From positions 72,853,696 to 72,917,695 of the forward strand of contig NC_084801.1 in NCBI RefSeq assembly GCF_963169125.1: a stretch of DNA of 64,000 bases. Direction: 5' to 3'. The DNA is from Humulus lupulus (Eukaryota; Streptophyta; Magnoliopsida; Rosales; Cannabaceae). Shown here piece by piece: positions 21,356 to 33,595 of this stretch (positions are counted from its first letter, which is position 1; each line of letters starts with the position of its first letter). The position numbers were made by a program, and so were the translations under genes. The notes beneath the pieces are model-generated. The model ran no database searches. It had not been told where the DNA came from and saw nothing but the letters and a program-made list of their open reading frames with translations.

Positions 21356-22884
21356 TTATTTATAATATTTCTTCAAGTGGACAGCGTTCCAAGTCCGTGG
21401 GACTGCTTCTCCATTAAGCTGAGCTAGCTTGTAGGTTCCTTCTTTCACGACCTCGGTTATTTGGTAAGGCCCTTCCCAGTTTGGTCCCAACACTCCAGGG
21501 ATCTTTACTAGCTAGGAAGACTCTTCTGAGTACCAGGTCACCAACTCTAAAGACGCGTTTCCTGACCTTTGAGTTGAAATAACGAGTGACCTTTTGTTGA
21601 ATATGCACGAGCTGCAGCTGTGAATCTTCTCGTTTTTTCATCAATCAGGTCGAGGGACGCGCAGAGCAATTCATCATTCCGGTCTTGGTCAAATGCCTAG
21701 ACTCTATGCGAGGCTACCTTTATTTCGACAGGAAGGACTGTGTCACACCCGAAAGCCAGGGAAAAAGGAGTATGACCCGTAGGCATTCGATGTGAGGTCC
21801 GGTATGCCCACAGTACTTGGGGGAGCTGTTCTAGCCAGATTCCCTTGGCTTCGTCCAGTGTCTTCTTAAGGCTTGCCTTTAGCGTCTTATTGACGGCCTC
21901 GATCTGCCCATTGGCCTAGGGATAGGACACGGAGGAGAAGCTTTGAAAAATATCGTGCCTCTCACAGAATTCGGTGAAGAGGTCAATATCGAACTACGTT
22001 CCATTATCTGACACGATCTTCTTTGGCAGCCCGAATCAGGACAAAATGATCTTCACCATGAAGTCTAGGTCTCTTTTTGAAGTGATCATTGCCAGGGGCT
22101 CTACTTCTGCCCATTTGGTGAAGTAGTCCATAGCCACCACCGCGTAACAAACTCTTCCCTTTTCAGTAGGGAGGGCACCAACCAAGTCAATCCTCCAAAT
22201 CGCGAATGACCACGGGGACGAAATCATCTTCAGCTCGACCGGGGGAGCTCGGGCAAGCATGGCAAATCACTGGCACTTGTCACATTTTTTGACGTAGGAG
22301 ATCGAGTCCTTTGACAGAGTGGGCCAGTAATACCCTTGCCTTAGTATCTTCAGGGCCAGGCTTTGCCCCCCAGTGTGATCTCCGCAGAAACCCTTGTGCA
22401 CCTCCTGCAAAATGGTCTTCGCCTCGCTTGGTAGAACACACCATAGGAGAGGTAAAGAGTGTCCACGCCGATATAATGTCCCATCTATCACTGTATACCT
22501 TGGAGCCTGGTAGAGTACCCTCCTTTCGTAATTTCATTCCTCGGGTAACTTTCCTACTATGAGATACTCGAGGATGGGAGTCATCCAAGTCGGTCTGGCG
22601 TCAATCATCTCGATCTCGGCCTCGACTTCCTCTATGCTGGGCCGTTCCAAGAACTCTATCGGCACTAACCCCAAAGTCTCCGTCTCCCCAGAGGTAGCGA
22701 ACTTTGCCAGGGCGTCCGTGTTGGCATTCTGTTCCTAAGGTATCTGCTCGATTGATCCACGCTCGAATGCGGATAGTTCTTTCTTTACCTTGGCTAGGTA
22801 AGCAGTCATCTTGTTTCCTCGTGCTTGGTATTCCCTTAACACTTGGTTCACCACGAGCTGGGAATCGATGTAACACTGGACGGA
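21356..22884 (-). pseudogene. Element F integrase
   Basis: Read right to left: an N-terminal linker, an HHCC zinc finger (HKGFCGDHTGGQSLALKIL to CDKCQ, about 22410-22267) and the DDE core with AMDYFTKWAEVE (about 22135), SDNGT-FDIDLF (about 22015-21985) and ANGQIEAVNKTLK (about 21920-21880). The C-terminal module ends LKKYYK with the stop at 21356-21358, a sequence shared with E. Stops (for example inside the second catalytic motif) and frameshifts after about 21650 make it inactive. The 5' end is set at the border of the local tandem duplication. Confidence 0.8.
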
Positions 22885-23204
22885 TACTCGAGGATGGGAG
22901 TCATCCAAGTCAGTCCGGTGTCAATCATCTCGATCTCCGCCCTGACTTCATCTCTGCTGGGCCATTCCAAGAACTCTACCAGCACTAACCCCAAAGACTC
23001 CATCTCCCCAGAGGTAGCGAGCTTTGCCAGGGCGTCCGCGTTGGAATTCTATTCCCGTGGTATTTGCTCGATTGATTCGCACTTGAATGTGGATAGTTCT
23101 TTCTTTACTTTGGCTAGGTAAGCAGCCAACTTGGTTCCTTGTGCTTGGTATTCCCCTAAGACTTAGTTTACCACGAGCTGGGAATCGCTGTAACACTTGA
23201 CGGA
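22565..23204 (-). repeat. 320-bp direct tandem duplication inside element F pol
   Basis: Units 22565-22884 and 22885-23204 start at TACTCGAGGATGGG and end at GACGGA, with a period of 320 bp. They differ by about 10% by eye. The unit covers the stretch between the second RNase H and integrase. Because 320 is not a multiple of 3, the duplication itself breaks the frame. E and A have this segment once. Confidence 0.9.
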
Positions 23205-24792
23205 GCTGGCCTTCAGCTCCTGGGCCACCCTTAGCCCAGTCAGTAAAGCTTCGTATTCAGCCTCGTTGTTGGACGCTTTGAATCCGAATCACAACGCCGA
23301 GTGGAATCGATGTCCTTCCAGGGATATCAATATGATTCCAGCCTCGGAGCCATTCTCGTTAGACGAGCATCTACGAAGACCTTCCACGAGGCCTGGGTTA
23401 AGGAGGCCTAGACTGACTCTTCTGCAGGATCTTCTTGGAATCCTGTGCACTCTGCCACAAAATCAGCCAGGGCCTGGCTTTTTATTACAGTTCGCGGTAT
23501 GTACAATATCTCAAATTGGCTGAGTTCAACAGGCCACTTCAACAGACGTCCCGATGCTTCAGGTTTTTGCAAAACCTGCCTTAAATGCTGATCGGTTATG
23601 GCGTGTATTGAGTGGGACTGGAAATATAGCCTGAGCTTTTGGGAGGTCGTAATGAGACAGAAACCCATCTTTTCCATCAACGGATACCGGGATTCAGCTC
23701 TGAGAAGCCTCTTGCTGATGTAATAGACTATCTTTTGAGATCAGTCTTCTTCTCGGACTAATACGGCGCTAGCTGCATCTTCTGTGACAGCTAGGTAAAG
23801 GAAAAGAGGCTCTCCTGCCGTTGGTTTGGATAACACTGGCGGCTCAGATAAATGTGCTTTCAGGTCGAGGAAGGCACGTTTGCATTCCTTGGTCCACTCG
23901 AATTTCTTATTTCCCCGGAGCAGGTTGTAGAATGGCAGACACTTGTCAGTAGATTTAGAAATAAACCGATTAAGGGCCGCCACCCTTCCTGTCAAACTTT
24001 GAACATCCTTTGACGACCGAGGTGAGGGCATCTCGAGTAGCGACCTGATCTTATCGGGGTTTGCTTCTATTCCCCTGGTATTGACAATGAAACCCAGGAA
24101 TTTTCCTGACGCGACCCCGAAAGTACATTTTTGGGGTTAAGTCTCATGCCCTATTCTCTCAATATCTTAAAGCATTCCTCCAGATCGGAAATATGGTTAT
24201 CAGCAGTTTTCGACTTGACCAGCATGTCGTCAACATACACTTCCATATTCTTCCCGATCTGGTTGGTAAACATCATATTTACCAACCTCTGGTATGTAGC
24301 TCTTGCGTTCTTCAGCCCGAAGGGCATGAGCTTGTTACAATAAATGCTAGTTGGGGTCATGAAACTAGTGTGTTCCTGGTCTGCTGGGTTCATGGAGATT
24401 TGATTATAGCCCGAGTATGCATCCATAAAATACATGAGCTCATGCCCCACCGCGGCGTCTACCAATTGGTCGATCCTTGGCAAGGGGAAGCAATCTTTAG
24501 GGCAGGCTTTGTTCAGATCGGAGAAGTCGATGCAGGTCCGCCATTTCCCATTGGGCTTCGGGACCAACACAGGATTGGCGACCTAGATCGTGAAGTTTGC
24601 CTCACGGATAAAGCCGCACTTTAAGAGCCGGGCTAATTCCTCTTCTAGGGCCTCAGCTCGAGTTGTTCCTAGGCGCCTTTGTTTCTGGGATTTTGCAGGC
24701 ACGCTTTTATCCAAGTGGAGGGTATGCATGATGACGCTCGGACTGATCCCAACCATGTCTTCATGAGACCAGGTGAACACATCTAGATTCTC
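22885..24792 (-). pseudogene. Element F reverse transcriptase, RNase H and second RNase H
   Basis: RT core about 24790-24040: WRTCIDFSDLNKACPKDCFP, FMDAYSGYNQI and an intact catalytic YVDDMLVKSK (about 24250-24220). The classical RNase H region follows in pieces (NRFISKSTDKCLPFYNLL, LFLYLAVTEDAASAVLVRE, about 23985-23745; then KSQALADFVAECTGF near 23480). A second, Tat-type RNase H lies about 23400-23205 (SSNENGSEAG), frameshifted. Several frame changes occur near 24150-24030 and 23400-23340. The RT active site is preserved although the reading frame is not. Confidence 0.82.
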
Positions 24793-25950
24793 CTACAGAA
24801 ACTTAATTAGCTCCGCCTTCCTTTTGATACATAGATTTTTCCCGAGCTTTACCCCCTTCAAGGGATCTTGTGGATCGATGCTTACCTCCTCGAGATCTTC
24901 CATGGCCTGGAGCTCGGATCTATCCTCGCCTATTCTGGGGTCGATATCATTATTTAAGATGATATTCTCCCCTTTGGCACTTTGAGGTTTTTCAATCTCA
25001 TTACTAGGCACAAGTTCCTGAGATTCCTCATTCTCGCCCTGGATGGTCATCGTTAACTGCCCGAGTTTTGATTTTCCCTTCATAGAAATGTTGTAGCATT
25101 CCCTGGTAGCGAGCTGATCACCTCGGACCATGCATATCCTTGAGGAAGAGGGGAATTCTAGCACAAGGTGGCGGATGGAGGTTACGGCTTCAAACGCTAT
25201 AAATGTAGGTTGGCCCAAAACAGCATTGTACGCGGTGGGACAATCGACGACCACAAACTCGACGAGTTTCGAGATAGTCCGGGGTCCATCTCCTAGGGTG
25301 ATCACCAGCTCGATTGTTCCTATTGCTGCCGCCCCTTCTCTAGAGAATCCATATAGCATCATGGAGGTGGCTTTCAACTTGGTGACAGATAAGCCCATCT
25401 TTTCCAGCGTAGACCAAAACAGCAGGTTCACTGAGCTCCCATTATCGACCAGTACTCTCCTAACCCTCAAGTTAACGAGCTGAGCGGCTACGACCAGAGG
25501 GTCGTTATGAGGGAACTGGACGTGGCTGGCATCTTCCTTGGTAAATATGATTGGTTGCCTCTCCAATTGTTACTGTTTGGGTAGATGCTTCTCAGGGACG
25601 AACTCCGCTCCATTATGAGCCTTAAGTTCATTGACATATCTCTTCTGGGCACCTCTGCTCATGCCAGCCAGATGGGGGCCTCCTGAGATCGTGGAGATCT
25701 CTCCTCCTATCACAGGAGGAGGGATGTCTTGATCTACCCAAGACCCGGGCTGACTTTTCAGAACTTCCAGAGCTGGTTGGCCGGCGGGAACCTTATTCTG
25801 CGCATACTAAGCCAAGGGTCCAGCTCTGATGAGAGTCTCGATCTCATCCTTCAGGTGCCTACAATCATCAGTGTTGTGGCCAATGTCGTTTTGGAACCAA
25901 CAAAACTTGGAGAGGTCTCGCTTACCCTTCTAGTGCTTCAATGGTTCCGG
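24793..25950 (-). pseudogene. Element F gag-pol linker and protease
   Basis: Read right to left it holds the gag-pol linker (RYVNEL, MERQPIIFTKEDASHVQFP) and the protease. The longest open piece is 25566-24793 (257 codons), which has the hallmark RRVLVDNGSSVNLLF around 25470-25420. The catalytic triad usually reads DSG or DTG, and here it is DNG, as also in E, so this may be a change inherited from a common source copy. Downstream are AYNAVLGQPTFIAF and RIGEDRSELQAMEDLEEV, the spacer to RT. Protease would cleave the gag-pol precursor in the particle. Confidence 0.8.
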
Positions 25951-27996
25951 CTTCTTCTAGGGGAGGCGAGCAGAGTTTGCTAGGAAAATGTTCTTCCTAG
26001 TGTGTGTGAGCTCGGTATAAGTCGCGTAGACTGGCTTGAACTTTTCCATGGACTTGTTCTTCTTTGGGCCGTGTTGGCTGCCCTCGCTGCTCCCATTTCT
26101 CTTTCCTCTACCAAACTGGTTATTCTGTGTAACGGTTTGTGTCGCTATCACGACATCCGTTCCCACTCCAGCGGGCTGTTCAGGGACCTGGCTGGTTCCC
26201 GAGGCTGATGCTCGCGCCTCCACCAGGTTTATCCATCCCTGGGCCCTATTTAGGAATTCGTTTACGGTGCTGACACCCTTTCTTTGTATCTCTTCCCAAA
26301 ATCCACCTCCTACGAGGATCCCAGTCCTCAAGGCCATGAGCTTGGAGCTGTCGTCTGCATCCCTGGCTCGAGCAGCGACGTTTGCGAATCTGCTCAGGTA
26401 AGCTTTCAAAGGTTCGTCGGGCTGTTGTCTTACATTCACCAGGGTGTCGGCCTTGACACGGGTTGCCTGAGAAGCTCGGAATGCCTTCTTAAAGTCGGCA
26501 GAAAAGGTTTTCCACTGGCTGATGGACTGTTTTTTACTGTGCTTGAACCATTACCTGGCCGGACTAGTCAAGGTGGAAGGAAATATCAAACATCTCAGCT
26601 CGGGACCAATGTTGTGGGCCATCATCAGGGTGTTGAACATACCCAGATGGTCTGATGGATCCCCGTCTCCATCGAACTTCGACAAGTGAAGCATACAAAA
26701 ACCAGGTGGATACACTGTAGCTGCTATGCTGGGGGCGAAGAGCGCGTTCGTCCCCTGAATCACACTCATCTTTTTCTTTTTCCGACAAGAGCTTCCTCAT
26801 CAGCTCCTCCATCTAAGCCATACGCTCAAGGGTTTGGTCCTGACTTCCTTGGTTGTTCTGGGGCTGTTCAACAGCGCCGGTTCCATGGTATGCGTTAGGC
26901 GGGTTATTGTCCCTCCTATCTTGAGATAGGTTATATGGGACATTCCTACTGTCACGTACTTCAGATAGGCCTTCCCCTTGGCGAGCACGACTGCCATTTC
27001 CAACTGGGTCTCCTCTCTGAGAGTTTAGACGATCTCGGAGGTCGCCCCTCGGGGCGGCCTGAGGGCTTTGCGCCGAGCTCAAGCGATGGCGCAGGTCTCC
27101 GCTGGAGATGTCACTTCGACGACTCCCAGTCCAGTAACTTCCATTTGAAAAGCTCAGAGCCCGCCGCTAGGGGTGAGGATCTGGGACTTCCCTGGGCTCC
27201 CGGCTACGATGGGAAGGTTCGACGGAAGGAGGATTTCTCCTGCTGCCCCCATGAGCAGGAATATCTCAGACTGGTCGGGGAGGATATGGGTATCTTATTG
27301 GTGAAGGAGGATGCCTGACTGGGGACGCGATCCTAGTCCCATCAGGGTAGATTAAGCTAGGTCGCAGTCGCTCCGCTCTACCATCCTCTGCGTCCTGTGC
27401 TCGTCTGTCTGAGCGGGGCGCAGGATGGCTGGCCGGGGCAGGCTGTCATCACGAGCCCTCCCAGATCTCCTCTGCGAGCTTCTTCGAGCACTCCTGGGTG
27501 CACTCGAGGGCGGGAGTGAGCTAGGAGTTGAGGTCCGAACCGATCGGCTGAATTGCTGATCGGCTCTAGGAAGTTCTTCAAATGCGGTTTCTGGGTGATG
27601 CGACATGGGAGTAGAATTTGATGTTGGGGGTCTGACCGACCGACTGGGCCTGGACCGGTTACCCCGGCGGGACTTATGAGTCTCACCATGCCTCTTTCCG
27701 ACGTTAGCATCAGTTGTAAGAGGGCATAGTCGGGCCAAAATCTCTTGAATCTGCTGGTTTGCTTTCGCCAACTGACTCATCAACTGTGCATTTTCCATTT
27801 CTACCGCCGTGTAGAAATCCTAGTTCGGATTGGGCGGTCAGGGAGCCGAACTTCCAGTGTCTTCTTGGCCCATTGGCTACTTGCCCGGTCGCTACTGAAC
27901 CTCAGGGTTCTGATCATCGGACATGGCGGTATGGTGGGCCTCCTGCCCATCACGTTGGTTCGCCTCGTTACCATGTCTTGAGCGAGTAACTACCAT
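25951..27996 (-). pseudogene. Element F gag
   Basis: The start codon is at 27996-27994 (MVVTRSRHGNEANQRDGQ), matching the E gag start at 42612. Next come a coiled-coil-like stretch (MENAQLMSQLAKANQQIQEI, 27798 leftwards), basic Arg/Ser-rich segments to about 27352, and the retrotransposon-gag core about 26780-26330 (FCMLHLSKFDGDGDPSDHL, FRASQATRVKADTLVNVRQQ, PLKAYLSRFANVAARAR). The end carries NEFLNRAQGWINLVEARA. No CCHC zinc knuckle is seen. Stops and frameshifts separate the pieces near 27350-27080 and at 26551. Confidence 0.8.
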
Positions 27997-28032
27997 GGTT
28001 GGGTATTTGCGATAGCGCCAATCTAAAATCTC

Positions 28033-28050
28033 CCAATGAAAGCACCAAAC
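28033..28050 (-). other. Primer binding site of element F
   Basis: On the minus strand TGGTGCTTTCATTGGGA starts three bases from the right LTR. E has the same site with TGGTGCTTTCATTGAGAG at 42656-42673. I do not assign the tRNA with confidence. Confidence 0.75.
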
Positions 28051-28802
28051 TGTTGACGTGGTTCTTCGGCAATAGATAATTATGTGAATAAGGAGAGGGA
28101 TTAGTGCTAAATGATGAACCGTAATAGATGAATGATCTCAAAGGAAGATTATAACTCGAATACTTTTTTAGGTGGTTCAAAGGCTAAAATCCTTCTAGTC
28201 CACCAGCCAATATTATTGATATATCTATGATATTCCTTACAGGGTATTTCTTTACAAATTAGAAGCCAACCTTTTGCAACACCCAGGGTCTCCATATTTT
28301 TAGGGAGAGGACACCTGGGTGTTGGCAAAGGAGGTCATCCTGTGACCTTCTTACCCATCATGTCACTTCTGTGATATTCATGATTAATTCCTAAAACCTG
28401 ATAATGAAGTGTGGTCTAATCAATAGGTAAGGGGGATAATGGGCCGCATGGCCCAAACCAGTTGTGGGGTGCCTGAACACGCACGTTTATGCTGCGTGTT
28501 CGAGAATTCAAGAATGGAGTAGACACGTGATGTCTGATATGCGCACATTTACATTGTGTGGTTGACTTTATAAAGGGTCGGACGTGTCAGTTCAAGCTCG
28601 TATCCCGAGCTTGATATAGTCTCAGATAGTGGTGTCCACACTGTTGACCCAATGCCTTGGTAATCTCATTGACCTTTGGCTATCTCGAGCTAAAGAGGTA
28701 GAGACTTGTAACAGCAGCTACGGGTAGGTGGCCTCCACGTGGCTGAATAGGATTATGCCCATTTCCAGCTCGCTAATAACCTGTGGATATTTAGGGCGTA
28801 CA
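28051..28802 (-). repeat. Element F 5' LTR (right copy)
   Basis: 752 bp, TGTTGACGTGG to GGCGTACA. About 50 differences from the left copy by eye, roughly 7%. Confidence 0.92.
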
Positions 28803-28807
28803 CATAC
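28803..28807. repeat. Target site duplication of element F, right copy (CATAC)
   Basis: Identical to 15973-15977. Confidence 0.93.
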
Positions 28808-28900
28808 AATAAATAAATTTTTATAAATACTAATCATCATAATTATAATTATCTAAATAAAATATATTAAAAAAATAAAATATTCTACAACAATCTTTCT
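28808..28900. other. AT-rich spacer between elements F and E
   Basis: 93 bp, nearly all A/T, continuing the sequence left of F (14904-15977). Nothing recognisable. Confidence 0.6.
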
Positions 28901-29203
28901 TGTTGACGCATTTTTTTGGCAATAGTGAATTAAGAAATAACAAGGTTGAATTAGTGCTTGGTGATAAACCGATGTAAAAAAATAACTCTCAAGAACACTG
29001 GTCTTTTTACGTGGTTTAGTAGCTAAAATCCACCTAGTCCATGAGTCTATATTATTACTGCTTTTCTCTCTCTATTTTGACAGAGTTTTGGTATTATAGA
29101 ATAATACTCCCTTTTTCCTTTCCAATATTCTCATTATTTATAGAGAAATTCCTTGGACAAGTTCGGTTAACCGCGTGAGTCAATCACTTATTTACACATT
29201 TAT
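28901..29203 (-). repeat. Element E 3' LTR, left part (before G)
   Basis: TGTTGACGCAT start. It aligns with 42676-42985 of the other LTR (shared 'gaattaagaaataacaaggt', 'gaattagtgcttg', 'aagaacactggtc'). It ends at the TTTAT duplication of G (29199-29203). Confidence 0.85.
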
Positions 29204-31761
29204 TGTAACGTCGTGGATAACCAAGACCGCTACACTGTGTGTTTAAAATAGTGCAAGACTTGCTAATCAAGTCATTTAAACAAAATGTGAATTCAACGTC
29301 ATCAACGAATTAGGAATAAAAGATTTTTGTCACAAACAGGCTATTTTTATTAAAAATGATAGTTTGATACATGAAAACTTAAAACAAGGTGTAGATGAAT
29401 TAATTACAGCAAATTTTTAGAGTCACAAATAATTCAAGCCACTCTAACGGAAAGATATACATTTTAGGTTTCCGTCCCTGTATAATCCCGCGACCGTGGC
29501 GGCCGAGCAGCTGACAATGTACACCTCGTCCCCAGAGCTCTCCAACTCATGGTTGATTCAGCCTACCATTGCCTTTACCTACACCACGTAACACCCGTGA
29601 GCCAAGGCCCAGCAAGAAAGCATGATATCATAGCAAGATCAATAACTATAGTCAAATATTCCACAATACATACCAGGAATTCAACAATTCATAACATTTA
29701 TCCAATCAGTGATAACACTCAACGAGTTAACAATTTTTCATTCAGACAATCAGCCAATCAAATCCATAACGCAATATTCACGTTCATAATCAACAAATTA
29801 TCACATCCATCAAATAATATTTAGGGTTGGCGCCCTTAGTCGCACCCTCTATTTAACACACTGTCTTCAGCTCACTTGGGCCGCCCCCAGTGTAAGACTC
29901 ACTGACTCCAGCCAGCTTAACCGAGCTCAGTGATAAATAAGCTACCTCAGCTACTAGTGGCCGAGCCGCGCCTCTGTGCGCTAATATTGATTCCGACACC
30001 CTTAGGCCGGTTATCGCATGTCCCATGGCATAATAATACCATCACATGACATGATATACAAGTATAGAGAGCTCTTAGTCCCATCGTGTCCACATGGTTA
30101 ATCACATTCACATAACAATGCATACAAACATTGGGAACACTTACTCCCAACCTAGCCACATAATCAGGTGCAACTTTCTTACCTTTAGATCCCGCTAGCT
30201 CGCTGAATTGATCCTTAAGCACGATCTCGTCTGAACCTTTGTGCGTACCTAGTCACAGCCATAGATCAGAATCACCACCAAACTTCAAATCCAAAACCTA
30301 GCCTCGGGACCAATCCCGAGCCCCCGGGATGCCCTAATTCCACCAAACGAGGTGGTGGAATCAAACCCCGAGCCTCCGGGCAAAAACCCTAAAGAAAAAC
30401 TCAAAAACTCCTTCCTGGAGATAGGGTAGCGCTACAGCGCTCTAAGGAGGGTGCCCTAGCGCTACAAACAGAACAAAAACGCCCAGAAAGCCCTAGCCTA
30501 GCGCTGTAGCGCCCAAAGGCTAGTGCTACAGCGCTAGTCACAGACCAATAGCACCCTGTTTTCCCTCTTTGACTTTCCTCGAACCAAAACCCCTTGGAAC
30601 CCTTCCAACCCTCAATTACACACCAAATTGAGTCTACCATCACCTATAACTCATCCCTTACAACTCAATAACACAAGACCTAACCACATGGATCATCAAA
30701 CTAGAAAAACAAACATTGAACCCAAGAACTGAAAGATTCAACCAGAAACTCAGATTCCTAGAACATCAAGGCCAGAACTTGTTACCTTCTATGGAGGATT
30801 TTGACCTTAGGTTATTCCTAGCATCCAACCATCCTGAAGCCCTTCAACTCTTCAGGTTCATATCCCTTTATTGCATCCAAAAACTAAAACTTAGAAACCA
30901 TCTCATTAAAACCCAGAAATCACATCAAAAAACCTTAAAGCTTACCTCAGTTGACTGGCTAAATCCTGCTAGTTCTTCAAGCTTCACCAAGGTCCTTAGC
31001 CCTAAGCTCCATCTTGAGCTTACTCTGGAATTCTAGCTCCAAAACTCACAAAGAATGGTGAAGAGATGACCCAGCCGAAAGAGAGAGAGATATCACTAAG
31101 TGTCCTGTTTTTCTTTCTTTCCTTCTTCTTTTCTTTTCCTTAAGCTTCTGAGTTTATCTACAACTTCCACTAAGACATAAAGGTAGAATATAGTCTATCC
31201 TTTAATAAGCCAAATGACCACCTTGCCCTCCCAATAATAGCTAAACCTTTAAATCATCCTAAGGGCATTTCGGTCATTGCTCTCAATTCCCACTAACTCC
31301 TCAAGTGTCCTAACTATTTACCACTTAATTCACATCATCTAATTAGTCACCAATTATATTTCTCAATACCAAATCATCTCCAATATATATATTCTCCAAA
31401 TTCCCAGATACATTCCCAGGCTCACACCGAGCCGGGTATAATTCCCCGCTGTGACTTTCCCGCTAAACCGCTTGTTAGGATCGCCTCTAGCCACAAGCTG
31501 CAAACATACCCACATAATAATGTGGTCTCAACATTAGCCTACCAATATACACACAAGTACACAATTACGCTCTCAATGAGCCAAATTATCAAAATACCCT
31601 CACAGTAGAGTATATAGCCCCATGCATGCCTTAATAATCATATAGTAATATGACCCACATAATCATGCATATAATTATATAATAGCATAGTAAATCAATT
31701 ATGGCCCTCCCGGCCTCCTAATCAAGGTCCTAAACCTTATTAGGAAATTTGGGTCGTTACA
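29204..31761 (-). repeat. Element G 3' LTR
   Basis: 2558 bp, TGTAACGTCG to GGGTCGTTACA. It has GC-rich palindromes AGCGCT/AGCGCC at 30436/30458, 30500/30522 and 30508/30530, each pair 22 bp apart. The block shared with the LTRs of B and C is at about 29489-29620. Short plus-strand ORFs (29549-29824, 30716-31036) look incidental. Confidence 0.85.
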
Positions 31762-33250
31762 ACTATCCCCTCCTTACAGAATTTCGTCCTCGAAATTTTA
31801 TCTGTACTGCCCGGAATATAGATTCTGCATAACTGACTCCAGTTACTCTGGTCATTCCTTGACCTTACTGTTCTAGAACGTTACCTTAGCTTAAGGTACA
31901 ATCCTGTTTCTCAAAACCTTATTCTTTCTGTCTCATAACAGAACTGGTCGCTCCACATGGAATAACTCCACCTTTAACTACAGATTCCTATCAATCAATG
32001 CATGAGTTTCTCCAACCCATGTCCTCTATATGGAGTACAGAATACATTGCATACCGTTAACAGTGCCCAAAACTGTGATTAACTTAAGAACAACCTCACT
32101 GATCCTTTCCTGGATCCAAACAGACTTAATACTCCGGGGTCCAATTGGCTCTTACCCCTTTATCTCTAGTGATATCCTAAGGAAGATACCATCTTCCACT
32201 TCGAACTCCATACTCCTTTTTTCCAATTCAGTAAAGCTTTTCCGTTTACTTTGAAAAGTGAGTTCCATGCTCTAATCTTTAATAATCTCAATGATCCCCT
32301 GAACTACCTCAGGATCCAAATACAACATCCTACTTATCTCATTCCAGCGAATGGATGATATACAATCCTCATTATACCCTATCTTATTAAGTGTTCTCCC
32401 AACAACTAGATAACTTCCTTTCTCTCTGATTTACCACCAGTCTGAAAATAATAGAATTCATGAGATACCGATTATCTATCCATCGCCTTTCTTAATCCTC
32501 CTAAGACCTGATAGTAAAATAAAGTCCTCACTCAATGAAATTAATCCCTGAATTCCATGGAGGCTTACCGTCCATTTTACTTTAAAGTTCTGAATACTGG
32601 TCAGCTGTATAAATTATCCCTACTGATAAAAGCAAGTTCTCCCCAGATGCTGATCCACAATGACCCAACTGTCTTGGTAGCTTCTCTGCAATACTTGTCA
32701 CGATATTTCCTTATTCCCATTATAATATACTCAAAGGCTGTGATACCTATCACGATCTGTTTTCAGGTTAAGAATTTTGTTTTTTAGTCATTATATTCCT
32801 CTCCACCTAGGCCTTCAATACAAAACATTCAAATTGTGGTACCTTTTTCTTGATATCTGGATGAAAAGACCAAGAGAGCAGTACGAGATTCATCCAGAAT
32901 TTCCATGTAATTCCAGTGCCCATCAAAACCCAGATTTGATCCTCATATCATAATAAACTTATACATAACACTGTAAAATCCTTAGCTAACTCAATTAAGA
33001 CTTGCCTTTAATTCTTTTCATCTAGGATTTCCTTAACCGTCTTTCTTTGACCCTTCATGAGATAATAGTTCCAAGTATCAACTGGCTATCAAGCCCACTA
33101 GAAACTCCACTCTAGTTTTAGTCGGATCCTCTAACCAACATCATGCATAGACCATCATTTCCTCCTGTCTTGAGGTGTCATAGCAACTCAGCAATTGATT
33201 CTAATCTGTAAAAAGATGTGGAGCTCAACCCAACTACATGTACCACCATT
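31762..33250 (-). pseudogene. Element G pol remnant (3' end of polyprotein)
   Basis: It begins with the polypurine tract (31762-31776 reversed) and a segment matching the polyprotein end of C and B (CCTCGAAATTT near 31790). Toward the right the similarity to Tekay integrase and pol is only patchy and no reading frame survives. Assigned by position next to the LTR rather than by clear protein motifs. Confidence 0.55.
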
Positions 33251-33270
33251 AGGAAATTTGGGTCATTACA

Positions 33271-33595
33271 TTTATTAAAATTAATATGAAATATTTCCAT
33301 TTATACTAGGATATGATCTCATCATGAAATAAATAATCTCCTAGTATCTGGGACATTAAATATCATAGGCTGGACATAAACGATCATATAAAGTATCCGA
33401 GTATTCGGGGATCCATGAACACGCCATATCTCCAAGTTGCCCCAAGCTTGATATACTGTCGAGCTCGTACTATGCCTTATAAATATTATAAGCTTGCGCT
33501 TATCAATTTATGCATTCGTAGCTCGTACAACCATCATGGAAACCGTGCTGTCTACATGGAAAATACATGGACTCCTTGGCTATTTCTTCCATGCA
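33271..33595 (-). repeat. Element E 3' LTR, right part (after G)
   Basis: Resumes after the TTTAT duplication with 'aatatgaaatatttcc' and aligns with 63460-63695 after element C. The LTR end is placed at ATGCA, 33595, because the pyrimidine tract that follows matches the polypurine-tract position in F. An end at 33556 (TCTACA) is the alternative. Confidence 0.7.

Larger units (their letters stand above)
15978..28802 (-). mobile_element. Element F: complete Tat-type Ty3/gypsy retrotransposon with antisense gene
   Basis: 12.8 kb with LTRs of 751 and 752 bp, a perfect 5-bp target duplication, a primer site at the right LTR and a polypurine tract at the left LTR, so the element reads right to left. 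Order on the minus strand: gag, protease, RT, RNase H, second RNase H, integrase. Between integrase and the 3' LTR lie a 120-bp tandem repeat and an oppositely oriented, apparently spliced gene. Antisense ORFs in this position are known for some Tat-lineage elements. By eye the LTRs differ at about 7% of positions, and the proteins carry stops and frameshifts. Confidence 0.93.
29204..33270 (-). mobile_element. Element G: internally deleted Tekay-type retrotransposon
   Basis: Flanked by perfect TTTAT duplications (29199-29203, 33271-33275). It consists of a full LTR (29204-31761), about 1.5 kb of adjacent internal sequence, and only the last ~20 bp of its second LTR (about 33251-33270, AGGAAATTTGGGTCATTACA against AGGAAATTTGGGTCGTTACA at the end of the full LTR). 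Everything from the middle of pol through primer site to nearly all of the 5' LTR is gone. The internal part is heavily decayed integrase-end sequence. Confidence 0.85.

Noticed and set aside
24131..26655. Many plus-strand ORFs of 70-140 codons across 22700-28000
   Set aside because: They are reverse-complement shadows of the minus-strand gag-pol of F; their translations show no domain and none has a counterpart outside coding shadows.
28896..28900. TTTCT left of E compared with TGTGT at 63694 as a target duplication
   Set aside because: They do not match, and the right LTR of E appears cut short at about 63695, so the true right flank is not in the window.
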